From JBGOUJ01 sp041477005 (lineage in GTDB: Bacteria; Acidobacteriota; Terriglobia; Bryobacterales; JACQDG01): DNA of 11,604 nt. The position numbers and the translations under genes were made by a program. Below, piece after piece: positions 1-6,448 of the stretch (the stretch's first letter is position 1; every line of letters starts with the position of its first letter). The stretch lies in NCBI GenBank assembly GCA_041477005.1, contig JBGOUJ010000194.1, positions 1 to 11,604 of the forward strand, read 5' to 3'. The notes below the pieces were generated by a model. That model did no database searches. It had not been told where the DNA came from and was given only the letters and a program-made list of their open reading frames with translations.

Positions 1-9
1 GGTCTGCCT

Positions 10-1176
10 CTAGAGGCTCACGCGTGTTTCCACCCAACGCCCCATCCGCGCCGACTCCAGCACGGCATCGCACACCTTCTGCGTTTGGAGGGCGTTGCGA
101 AAGTCCGGCTGGGCGGGTTTGCCGGATTCGATGCCGGCCACGAAGTCGGCCAGGGCGTTCAAAAACGTGTGCTCGTAGCCGATGCAGGTGCCGGGGACCC
201 AGTAGCGGCTCATGTAGGGATGCTCGGAGTTGGTGGTGTGGATCTTGCGCCAGCCGGTCAGGTGCGATTCCATCTTCTTGCCGGATTGCAGTTGCTTGTA
301 CTCGAAGAACTGCAGGTATTCCGGCTCCTCCAGATCGAAATAGACGCTGCCGTCGGCGCCGTTCAGCTCCAGGGTGTTGAAGTTCTTGCGGCCCCGGGCG
401 TAGCGGGTCGATTCGAACGTCCCCATCGAGCCGTTGGCGAACTCGGCCAGGAACATGCAGGCGTCATCGATGCGCACCGGCTGCCGCCGGCCGGTCTCGA
501 CGTGCTGGCGCTCGGTGATGAAGGTCTTGGTCCGGGCGGTGACGCGGGCGATCGGGCCGTTCAGCCACATGGCGGTGTCGATCGAGTGGGCCAACAGGTC
601 CCCCGTTACGCCGGAGCCCGCCACGTCGGCGTCGAGCCGCCACAGAGCCGCGCCGCCCTGGGGCACGTCCTCGGAGATGGTCCAGTCCTGCAAGTAGGTC
701 GCCCGGTAGTGGAACGGCTTCCCGATGCGTCCTTCGTCGAGGAGTTGCCGGGCGAGCGAGATCGCCGGCACGCGCCGGTAGTTGTACCACACCATGTTCG
801 GCACGCCGGCTCGCTCGACGGCCTGGACCATTTCCTCGCCCTCGGCCGCGTTCATCGCCAGTGGCTTCTCGCACAGGACCATTTTGCCGGCCCCCGCCGC
901 CGCCAGGGCGATGTCGCGATGAACGTTGTTGGGCGCGCCGATGTCGATCAGGTCGATGTCGTTGGCCTCGACCAGCCGGCGCCAGTCGGTTTCGACGCGC
1001 TCGTAGCCCCACACCGCCGCGAACGCCCCGGCCTTTTCCGCGTTCCGGCCGGACACCGCCTTCAGCACCGGCCGGTGCTGGACTGGAAAGAAGTCATTCA
1101 GGCGCTTATAAGCATTCGAGTGCGCCCGCCCCATAAAGCCGTATCCAACCATTCCCACGCGAAGCTCTTTGGGCAT
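10..1176 (-). CDS. Gfo/Idh/MocA family NAD(P)-dependent oxidoreductase
   Basis: Cytosolic dehydrogenase of 388 aa, a usual length for the Gfo/Idh/MocA family, which oxidises sugars, cyclitols or their derivatives with NAD(P). The N-terminal Rossmann fold shows the dinucleotide motif GYGFMG (about residues 11-16). The family signature CEKPLAMN is at 102-109, with K104 the expected catalytic lysine. The C-terminal substrate domain has GDLLAHSID (about 192-200), where D193 and H197 keep the four-residue spacing of the catalytic Asp/His pair of inositol dehydrogenases. I chose the ATG at 1176: the protein then begins at the Rossmann strand and GAGAG lies just upstream. A GTG at 1200 would lie inside the flanking palindrome. 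It is downstream of another minus-strand sugar enzyme, so a role in the same catabolic route is inferred. The exact substrate cannot be read from the sequence. Confidence 0.93.
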   Translation of the reverse strand: MPKELRVGMVGYGFMGRAHSNAYKRLNDFFPVQHRPVLKAVSGRNAEKAGAFAAVWGYERVETDWRRLVEANDIDLIDIGAPNNVHRDIALAAAGAGKMVLCEKPLAMNAAEGEEMVQAVERAGVPNMVWYNYRRVPAISLARQLLDEGRIGKPFHYRATYLQDWTISEDVPQGGAALWRLDADVAGSGVTGDLLAHSIDTAMWLNGPIARVTARTKTFITERQHVETGRRQPVRIDDACMFLAEFANGSMGTFESTRYARGRKNFNTLELNGADGSVYFDLEEPEYLQFFEYKQLQSGKKMESHLTGWRKIHTTNSEHPYMSRYWVPGTCIGYEHTFLNALADFVAGIESGKPAQPDFRNALQTQKVCDAVLESARMGRWVETRVSL

Positions 1177-1194
1177 AGAGACTCTCTTTTTTGG

Positions 1195-1271
1195 AACCAC
1201 AGATGAACACAGATGAACACAGATGAAAGGCCAACGGTTTTATCCGTGTTCATCTGTGTTCATCTGTGGTT
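1195..1271. repeat. Long palindromic repeat with a 10-nt internal period
   Basis: The arm at 1195-1220 is perfectly complementary to 1246-1271 (26 bp). After one A/C mismatch the pairing continues through 1222-1228 with 1238-1244 (one G-U), leaving a loop of about 9 nt at 1229-1237. Each arm is itself a tandem array of the 10-mer CACAGATGAA (about 3 copies on the left). The element fills the gap between the stop of the upstream TIM-barrel gene and the start of the Gfo/Idh gene. Its transcript would form a very stable hairpin, but there is no U-run, so it is not a classical terminator. I recall similar CACAGATGAA-type palindromes in intergenic regions of unrelated environmental bacteria, but could not check this. 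Confidence 0.9.
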
Positions 1272-1276
1272 TCAGA

Positions 1277-2224
1277 TCAGCCGTATTTCCGGATGAGCTC
1301 GTCGAGCGCTTTCTTGCACTTTGCAGTCATCGCCCAGGCGTCGGGCCAGAAGCAGAGATCGATGGTCCACCAGTCGTGCGGGACCCGCGCGGCTTTGACC
1401 AGCTCGGGCAGGATGGCGTCGAAATCGAGGACTCCCTCGCCGAACGGGAAGTGGGTGGATGTCTCGTCGTTCCCGCCGGCGTCCTTATGGCAGGTGTTGT
1501 CGGAGTCGATCAGGTGAATGTGATTGATGCGGCCCGAGAGCGTGCGGATATAGTCGACCTGGCTGGGAAAAACGTCCCTCTGGCCTTCCTGCCGGGCGCC
1601 GATCACGCCGACCATCTGGCCGTGGCAGGTGTCGTACTGGATTCCGAAATTGGATTTGTCGACCGCATCGTGGATACGCACCGCGTCACCCGGCTTGTTG
1701 AAGGCGAAGCCCGGCTCGACCTCCCAGGTCACGTACTGGCCGTTGTCCCGGGCGATGTCACAGCATGCCTTCCAGGCGCCGGCCACGCGGTCCAGCGCGG
1801 TCTGGTAATCGACCTCGCGATGGATGGTCGGCGGCTGGACGCAATCCACGCGGATGCCCTGGATGCCCAGGTCGCGGGAGAACTCTGAATTCTTTCGAAA
1901 CTCGGCGATGTACTTGCTTTGGTCGTCGGTGTTGATCAGTTTCTCACCCCAGAGATTGGCGGCGATGCCGCTCAATCCGAGGCCCCGCTCGGCAAGCCTG
2001 GCGCGGAGCTCCTGCCGCTGCGATTTTTCCGGCATGGCTCCGGGCCAGTTGTCGTTCGGCCCGTTGGGGTTGCCCGGGTTGGGGTGTGGCGGGAAGGCGC
2101 CCAGCTCGACGCCCTCGAATCCCAGTTCCTTCAGCTTGGTGCAGACCGTGTCGAAGTCGATGGGATTGCTTGTATACGGGCCGATGGTATAGGCCCAGGA
2201 GCCGATAGAAGAGCGCTTGCTCAT
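1277..2224 (-). CDS. Sugar phosphate isomerase/epimerase (xylose isomerase-like TIM barrel)
   Basis: Predicted cytosolic TIM-barrel enzyme of 315 aa from the AP-endonuclease-2/xylose-isomerase-like superfamily, which isomerises or epimerises sugars using a divalent metal. Barrel-strand motifs are in the expected order: GFEGVELGAF (about 35-44), TWEVEPGFAF (166-175), IQYDTCHGQ (195-203), INHIHLIDSD (233-242), FGEGVLDFDAIL (261-272) and WWTIDLCF (285-292). Likely metal ligands are E168 or E170, D198, H235 or H237 and D289. The last position is normally Glu in this superfamily, so the Asp is unusual. An excellent GGAGGG Shine-Dalgarno lies about 9 bases before the ATG. A Pro/Asn-rich insertion at about 45-60 follows the first motif. 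The closest general role is a hydroxypyruvate-isomerase or inosose-dehydratase-like step; the substrate is unknown. Confidence 0.9.
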   Translation of the reverse strand: MSKRSSIGSWAYTIGPYTSNPIDFDTVCTKLKELGFEGVELGAFPPHPNPGNPNGPNDNWPGAMPEKSQRQELRARLAERGLGLSGIAANLWGEKLINTDDQSKYIAEFRKNSEFSRDLGIQGIRVDCVQPPTIHREVDYQTALDRVAGAWKACCDIARDNGQYVTWEVEPGFAFNKPGDAVRIHDAVDKSNFGIQYDTCHGQMVGVIGARQEGQRDVFPSQVDYIRTLSGRINHIHLIDSDNTCHKDAGGNDETSTHFPFGEGVLDFDAILPELVKAARVPHDWWTIDLCFWPDAWAMTAKCKKALDELIRKYG

Positions 2225-2350
2225 GCCGCGGGTCCCTCCCTGGAAACCCTAACTTGATACCGCAAGTCGGGGCGGTGTGCAAGCTTCGGGCGATGATTAG
2301 ACGCTTTCGCTCGCTCGGGCGGCGCTCGATGGAAAGCCGGCCGGGCCTGG

Positions 2351-2908
2351 TTACCGCCGGCTGGCGGGTGGGACGATGCCGTTCATGCGGACATAAACGG
2401 CCATCTGGCCGTAATGATCGAAGCTGTGCCAGATGGCCACGTCCGCCATGGAGACGCGGGGGACCTTCTTGCTTTCAAATGCCGATTGCACCATCTCGGT
2501 CAGGTTGCGGTCGGTCAGGCTGTTCATGGCCTTGTGGCTGTAAGTGAAGGCGCCCTTCAAGTACTTGACCACGTCGTCCTTGGTTTTGAGCGACTCCGGG
2601 CCGTTTTCGCCCTTGCCCGGGTCAATGGGGTTCTTCTCGCCGAGCACGCTGGCGGAAACCATGTAGAGCGTCGTCGCGACGTGGGAGACCTGCTGGCTGA
2701 ACGTGCGGACGCCTTGGAACTCACCGCCAGTGGGGGCGAAGCTGTACTTGTCGGCCGGCATCGCCTCGGCGAGGGGGACGAATTCACCCTCGAGCATCTT
2801 CAGTTCCTGGTCGAGAATCTTGCCAACGGGCGGAGCAGCCGGTTCAGCGGCGAGCGCCGCGAGGGCGCAAATGGGCGCCAGAAGGACGACAGTCAAAAGC
2901 CGGTTCAT
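2351..2908 (-). CDS. Exported DinB-superfamily protein
   Basis: 185-aa protein with an N-terminal signal peptide (MNRLLTVVLLAPICALAALA, cleavage probably after AALAA) followed by a DinB-like four-helix bundle. Three histidines that would form the DinB metal site are visible: H76 (SQQVSHVAT) and H161 and H165 in WHSFDHYGQM, the typical C-terminal DinB motif. DinB-fold proteins include metal-dependent thiol S-transferases, but many have no known activity, so no reaction is assigned. The start at 2908 is supported by AGGAGA seven bases upstream and by the signal peptide starting directly there. An in-frame start at 2941 would prepend 11 unrelated residues. It lies between two sugar-enzyme genes on the same strand, 126 bp from the next gene start. 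Confidence 0.88.
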   Translation of the reverse strand: MNRLLTVVLLAPICALAALAAEPAAPPVGKILDQELKMLEGEFVPLAEAMPADKYSFAPTGGEFQGVRTFSQQVSHVATTLYMVSASVLGEKNPIDPGKGENGPESLKTKDDVVKYLKGAFTYSHKAMNSLTDRNLTEMVQSAFESKKVPRVSMADVAIWHSFDHYGQMAVYVRMNGIVPPASRR

Positions 2909-3085
2909 GGGGCGCTCTCCTGAAAGTGGATTCCCGACCATTGTACTTCGACCCCCGGCGCGGGCGGGATCTTCCGCCTTTCTTTCAGGAGAATCATCAT
3001 TCTCTAAATTTCAGACACGCCTCGAAAGCAGGGCGATCTCAACGACCCCTACTCCGTGTTTTCCCGGATGGTGCGATCGGGAAGA

Positions 3086-3292
3086 TTCGACAAGTTCTTC
3101 GACATCATCGGCGTCCGTAAGCCAGGCCGAAAGGCCGCGTGGGCCGTCGCGGTTCAGCCCCAACGCACCCTTGGACCGACTCCGCGCCGCGCTGAAGATG
3201 TGCGGAACGCCGAACTTGTCGCGGAGAATCTCGATCTTTTCGCCGGCCAAGGCGAAGCAGGCGGCCAGGCTGAGGAGCGGCGTTCGCCTTAC
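3086..3292 (-). pseudogene. N-terminal remnant of a penicillin acylase-family hydrolase
   Basis: Reading the minus strand from 3292, the frame gives a leader-like stretch (RRTPLLSLAACFALAGEK) and then IEILRDKFGVPHIFSAA. The latter is the signature of the mature N-terminus of penicillin acylase-type Ntn hydrolases, which are normally exported enzymes of 600-800 residues. Homology then breaks. A second frame gives FGLAYG, and the first frame resumes with DADDVEELVE; together these read like the family's 'GYxHAEDxxEEL' segment split by a frameshift. The open frame ends at 3011 with no Ntn serine and no beta subunit. There is no usable start codon at the expected position (GTA at 3292-3290). It lies between the epimerase stop and the DinB gene, so the 2909-3288 gap is a decayed gene rather than true spacer. 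The family call rests on motif recognition only. Confidence 0.7.
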
Positions 3293-4131
3293 AGGCCCGC
3301 CGCCATTTTCTTCAGGAACGCCACGCCCTGGAAGGCGATGTCGTCGAGCGATGGGGCAAGGTCGCGCCAGATGGCGGTCGCGGCGGCCAGCTCCGGGATG
3401 CTGGCGTTAAAGGATTCAATAGTCAGCCAGCCGTCGTAGCCGATCGCCTTGAGCGCCGCAAACACGCCGGGCCAATCGACGTGCCCCGAGCCGGGGACGC
3501 CACGGTCGTTCTCGCAGGTGTGGACGTGCGCCAGGCGCCGGCCGCAGTGCCGGTAGGCGGCGGGCACGTCCTTCTCTTCGATGTTGGCGTGGAAGGTGTC
3601 GAAGAGGATGCCGACCTGGGGGCCGGCGATCTCGTCGACGAATCGAACCGCGTCGGCGGCGGTGTTGAGGAAGTAGGTCTCGAAGCGGTTCAGCGGCTCG
3701 ATGGCGAATGTGACGCCGGTGTCGCGCAGGACGGGATCGAGCGCCCGGAAGCATTCGACGCCCCAGCGCCACTCGTCGGCCGTGCGCCGGCGTCCCGGCA
3801 GATAGCCCACCGGCGCGTAGAGAGGGCCGGCCACCAGCCGGACGCCGGCGCGCGCAGCGGTCCCGGCCACCTGCTTCCAGTGCTCGATCGAGCGCGCCCG
3901 CACCGCCGCATCGTCACTGATCGGATTGACGCCGGGCGGATTCACGGCGCACATCGTGCACTGCAGTCCGAAATCCTGCTGCGCTCGCCGGAGGCCTTCC
4001 ACGTCGCACTCCGCGGGGGCGAACATCGGGACTTCGATCCCGTCGGCGCCATGGCGCTTGATGGCTTCGAGCGGAATCACGTGCGGGTCAAAGCTGCCGG
4101 CCCAAATGAAGGTGTTGACGCCGAATCGCAT
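3289..4131 (-). CDS. D-tagatose/D-psicose 3-epimerase-like sugar isomerase
   Basis: Cytosolic 280-aa TIM barrel of the ketose 3-epimerase/hydroxypyruvate isomerase group. Visible motifs are FAIEPLNRFETYF (142-154), ILFDTFHANIEEKD (175-188), HVHTCENDRGVPGSGHVDW (202-220) and GYDGWLTIESF (231-241). The metal and substrate residues known in Pseudomonas cichorii D-tagatose 3-epimerase (E152, D185, H188, H211, R217, E246) map to E145, D178, H181, H204, R210 and E239, all with the same offset of seven. All four metal ligands are therefore kept. Predicted reaction: C3 epimerisation of a ketose with Mn or Co, with relaxed substrate choice possible. AGGGAG lies six bases before the ATG. It is transcribed divergently from the VOC gene across a 33-bp gap and is the first intact gene of the minus-strand sugar cluster. 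Confidence 0.93.
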   Translation of the reverse strand: MRFGVNTFIWAGSFDPHVIPLEAIKRHGADGIEVPMFAPAECDVEGLRRAQQDFGLQCTMCAVNPPGVNPISDDAAVRARSIEHWKQVAGTAARAGVRLVAGPLYAPVGYLPGRRRTADEWRWGVECFRALDPVLRDTGVTFAIEPLNRFETYFLNTAADAVRFVDEIAGPQVGILFDTFHANIEEKDVPAAYRHCGRRLAHVHTCENDRGVPGSGHVDWPGVFAALKAIGYDGWLTIESFNASIPELAAATAIWRDLAPSLDDIAFQGVAFLKKMAAGL

Positions 4132-4152
4132 GCCTGTCTCCCTCGGACAGCA

Positions 4153-4158
4153 TACAAT
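4153..4158 (+). promoter_or_regulatory. -10 box of the VOC gene, placed for a leaderless mRNA
   Basis: TACAAT ends six bases before the ATG at 4165, so transcription starting seven bases after the hexamer would begin on the A of the start codon. No Shine-Dalgarno is present in the 33-bp divergent gap on this strand. No convincing -35 box is visible, since that position falls on the first codon of the divergent epimerase gene. The reverse complement of the same bases offers TATTGT as a possible -10 for the epimerase. Confidence 0.5.
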
Positions 4159-4164
4159 ACTCGT

Positions 4165-5046
4165 ATGTCCCGACTCTTGCTGGCAGTATTAGCGGTGGTT
4201 TCGGCCGGGGCCGCCGGGCTTCCCCTCACCGGGATCGCTCACATCGGCTTCGCCGTCTCGGACCTGGAGAAGGCCCGCGGCTTCTACACCGGCGTGCTGG
4301 GTTACGAGCAAGCCTTCGAGATCAAGCGGCCCGACGGCAGCATCGAGATGGCGTTCTTCAAAGTGAACGACACGCAGTACGTCGAGCTGTCCCTCGGTCT
4401 GAAGCCGGAGACCGACGACCGGCTCACCCACATCGCCTTTGAGACCTCCGACATCGAGCTGCTGCGGCAGAAGCTCGAACAGGCCGGCGTGAAGGTTCCG
4501 CCCAAGCCGGGGCGCGGCCGTGACGGCAACCAGAACTTCTCGGTGCACGATCCGGACGGCCATCGGGTCGAGTTCGTGCAATATATGCCCGGCTCGTGGC
4601 ACTCGAATGCCCGGGGCAAGTTTGCCTCCGAGCGGCGTATGTCAACCCACATGCTGCATCTTGGCATCACGGTGGCCGATCTGGAGGCGGGGAACAAGTT
4701 CTACGGGAACATCTTTGGCTTCCGGGAAATCTGGCGCGGGGGGCCGACCGACAAAGAGCTGCGCTACATCAACATGCGGCTGCCGCTCGCGCCGGGGGGC
4801 GACTACATCGAATATATGCTGCACGACAAGCCGCCGACCCGGCAACAGCTCGGCAGCATGCATCACCTGTGCCTGGAAGTGCCCGACGGAACGATGCAAA
4901 AGTTCTACCAGACGGCGATGGAGCGCGGCGCCCCGGCCGAGCGATCCAAGCCGCGCGTCGGCCGCAACGGCCGCTGGCAGATGAACCTGTTCGACCCCGA
5001 CGGCACCCGCACCGAGCTGATGGAGCCTCACCTGGCCAGCCGCTGA
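4165..5046 (+). CDS. Exported two-domain VOC (glyoxalase/dioxygenase fold) protein
   Basis: 293-aa protein with a probable signal peptide (MSRLLLAVLAVVSAGAAG) and two vicinal-oxygen-chelate domains in tandem. Domain 1 (about 22-140) has HIGFAVSDLEKARGFY, a second His in LTHIAFE and a Glu in DPDGHRVEF; H26, H89 and E136 are the likely metal ligands. Domain 2 (about 162-288) repeats the pattern with MLHLGITVADLEAGNKFY, MHHLCLEV and DPDGTRTELMEP, giving H165, H233 or H234 and E284. The full metal triad in both halves is consistent with glyoxalase I, epimerase or extradiol dioxygenase chemistry, and the actual reaction is unknown. A signal peptide is unusual for VOC enzymes and points to a periplasmic location. 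The start is fixed by the signal peptide and the TACAAT box. The long open frame running upstream of 4165 is shadow sequence antisense to the epimerase. Confidence 0.9.
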   Translation: MSRLLLAVLAVVSAGAAGLPLTGIAHIGFAVSDLEKARGFYTGVLGYEQAFEIKRPDGSIEMAFFKVNDTQYVELSLGLKPETDDRLTHIAFETSDIELLRQKLEQAGVKVPPKPGRGRDGNQNFSVHDPDGHRVEFVQYMPGSWHSNARGKFASERRMSTHMLHLGITVADLEAGNKFYGNIFGFREIWRGGPTDKELRYINMRLPLAPGGDYIEYMLHDKPPTRQQLGSMHHLCLEVPDGTMQKFYQTAMERGAPAERSKPRVGRNGRWQMNLFDPDGTRTELMEPHLASR

Positions 5047-5187
5047 AACCGCAGCGCGTCCTCCGCGCCCGTGCGGGGTGTGGAACCCACGTAGACCGGT
5101 TCCATCCATACTCGCTGGGCCCCACGCCCCAGCCACAACCGATCAGCAGGTTTGCCTCCGACATTGTTATCCTATTGATTCTCCCGC

Positions 5188-6444
5188 ATGGCCAAGATCT
5201 TTCCGTTTCGAGCTTATCGCTACTCTCCGCGCGCGGGCGATCCCGGCCGGCTGGTGACACAGCCCTACGACAAGATCACACCGGAGATGCAGGAGCGGTA
5301 TTTTTCTTTGAGCGCCTACAACCTGGCCCACGTCATTCGGGGACGCTCCGGCCCGGCGGACACCGCGGCCGACAACGTCTATACCCGGGCGGCTCGATAC
5401 CTGGAAGACTGGATTGCCTCGGGCATTCTGGTGCAGGATTCGCAACCCTCTCTGTTCGCTTACTTTCAAAAGTTTCAAGTCGAGGCGCCCACGGGGCCCG
5501 TCACGCACCTGCGCAAGGGCCTGATTGCCCTGGGAGCGGTCGAGGACTACTCGGAAGGCAGTGTTTACCGCCACGAGCTGACCCATTCCGGGCCCAAGCG
5601 CGACCGCCTCGAGCTGCTGCGCCACACACGCGCCCACTTCGGCCAGCTCTTCCTCGTCTACGACGATCCGAAACTGGAGATGGACGGCTGGCTCGACCTG
5701 GCCGCGGAGAACGACCCGATCACCTGCGTGAACGATGAGTACGGGGCCGAGCACACCTTGTGGCCCATCAGCAGCCCCGACGTGGTGGCGACGATGCAGC
5801 GGCTGCTCGCGCCGCGCAAGCTGCTGATCGCCGACGGCCACCACCGCTACGAAACGGCCCTCGCCTTCCGAAACGAGCACCCGAACCTCCCGGGCGCGCG
5901 TATGGTGATGATGACTCTGGTGAACATGCGGTCGCCCGGCCTGGTCATCCTGCCGACCCATCGCGTGGTCGGCAATCTCGCCGGCTTCGACAGCGCAGGG
6001 ATGCTGCGCGAGGCTGGGGCATTTTTCCAGGTGGAGGAGCTGGCGTCGCTCGAGGCCCTCGAAGACCGGCTGCGGCGCACCCGGCCGGAGCAGATTGTCC
6101 TGGGCGGAGTCTTCCGGGGAGATCGGCGGTTCTTTGCCTTTGTGACGGACAATCCCGAGCGACGGCTCGATGTAGCCGTGCTTCACGAGGTCCTTCTGGG
6201 CCGGGTGTTGGGGTTGAGCGAAGAGGCGGTACGGGACGAGAAGAACATCCGCTACCTCCGGGGTTTTCACGAGGCCGCCCGGCAGATCCAGCAGCCCGGC
6301 ACGCAGGCGGTGTTTTTCCTGAACCCGGTGCGGATCGAGCAGGTGGCCGATGTCGCGTTCTCCGGCGGCGTGATGCCCCAGAAATCGACGGACTTTTATC
6401 CGAAGCTGCTCTCGGGGCTCACGATTTACAGAATCGAGGATTGA
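5188..6444 (+). CDS. DUF1015 family protein
   Basis: 418-aa protein, full length for the DUF1015 family. Family signatures are VTQPYDKITPEMQERY (about 23-38), HLRKGLIAL, YRHELTHSGPKRDRLELLR, LLIADGHHRYETALAF and the C-terminal PQKSTDFYPKLLSGL. The conserved DGHHR block resembles the phosphate-binding motif of ParB/sulfiredoxin-fold kinases, which would suggest a small-molecule kinase, but that is inference and no function is established. No signal peptide or membrane segment is seen, so it is probably cytosolic. The start has no Shine-Dalgarno. AT-rich sequence (TTGTTATCCTATTGAT) ends about nine bases upstream, so a very short leader is possible. It is followed after four bases by the PPIase lipoprotein gene and is almost certainly co-transcribed with it. 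Confidence 0.92.
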   Translation: MAKIFPFRAYRYSPRAGDPGRLVTQPYDKITPEMQERYFSLSAYNLAHVIRGRSGPADTAADNVYTRAARYLEDWIASGILVQDSQPSLFAYFQKFQVEAPTGPVTHLRKGLIALGAVEDYSEGSVYRHELTHSGPKRDRLELLRHTRAHFGQLFLVYDDPKLEMDGWLDLAAENDPITCVNDEYGAEHTLWPISSPDVVATMQRLLAPRKLLIADGHHRYETALAFRNEHPNLPGARMVMMTLVNMRSPGLVILPTHRVVGNLAGFDSAGMLREAGAFFQVEELASLEALEDRLRRTRPEQIVLGGVFRGDRRFFAFVTDNPERRLDVAVLHEVLLGRVLGLSEEAVRDEKNIRYLRGFHEAARQIQQPGTQAVFFLNPVRIEQVADVAFSGGVMPQKSTDFYPKLLSGLTIYRIED

Positions 6445-6448
6445 CACG

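Noticed and set aside
85..1206. Plus-strand open frame of 373 codons opposite the Gfo/Idh gene
   Set aside because: Val/Gly/Arg/Asp-rich composition with no motif. The minus strand carries a complete dehydrogenase.
3481..4164. In-frame upstream extension of the VOC gene
   Set aside because: It lies antisense to the epimerase and would place the signal peptide in the middle of the protein. The start at 4165 has its own -10 box.
5081..5104. TGGAACC/GGTTCCA hairpin after the VOC gene as a terminator
   Set aside because: Only seven base pairs with a 10-nt loop and no U-run. Not convincing as an intrinsic terminator.
5167..6447. Minus-strand open frame of 426 codons antisense to the DUF1015 gene
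   Set aside because: Its translation has no recognisable domain and mirrors the codon bias of the plus-strand gene, which has clear family motifs. It is a GC-driven shadow.
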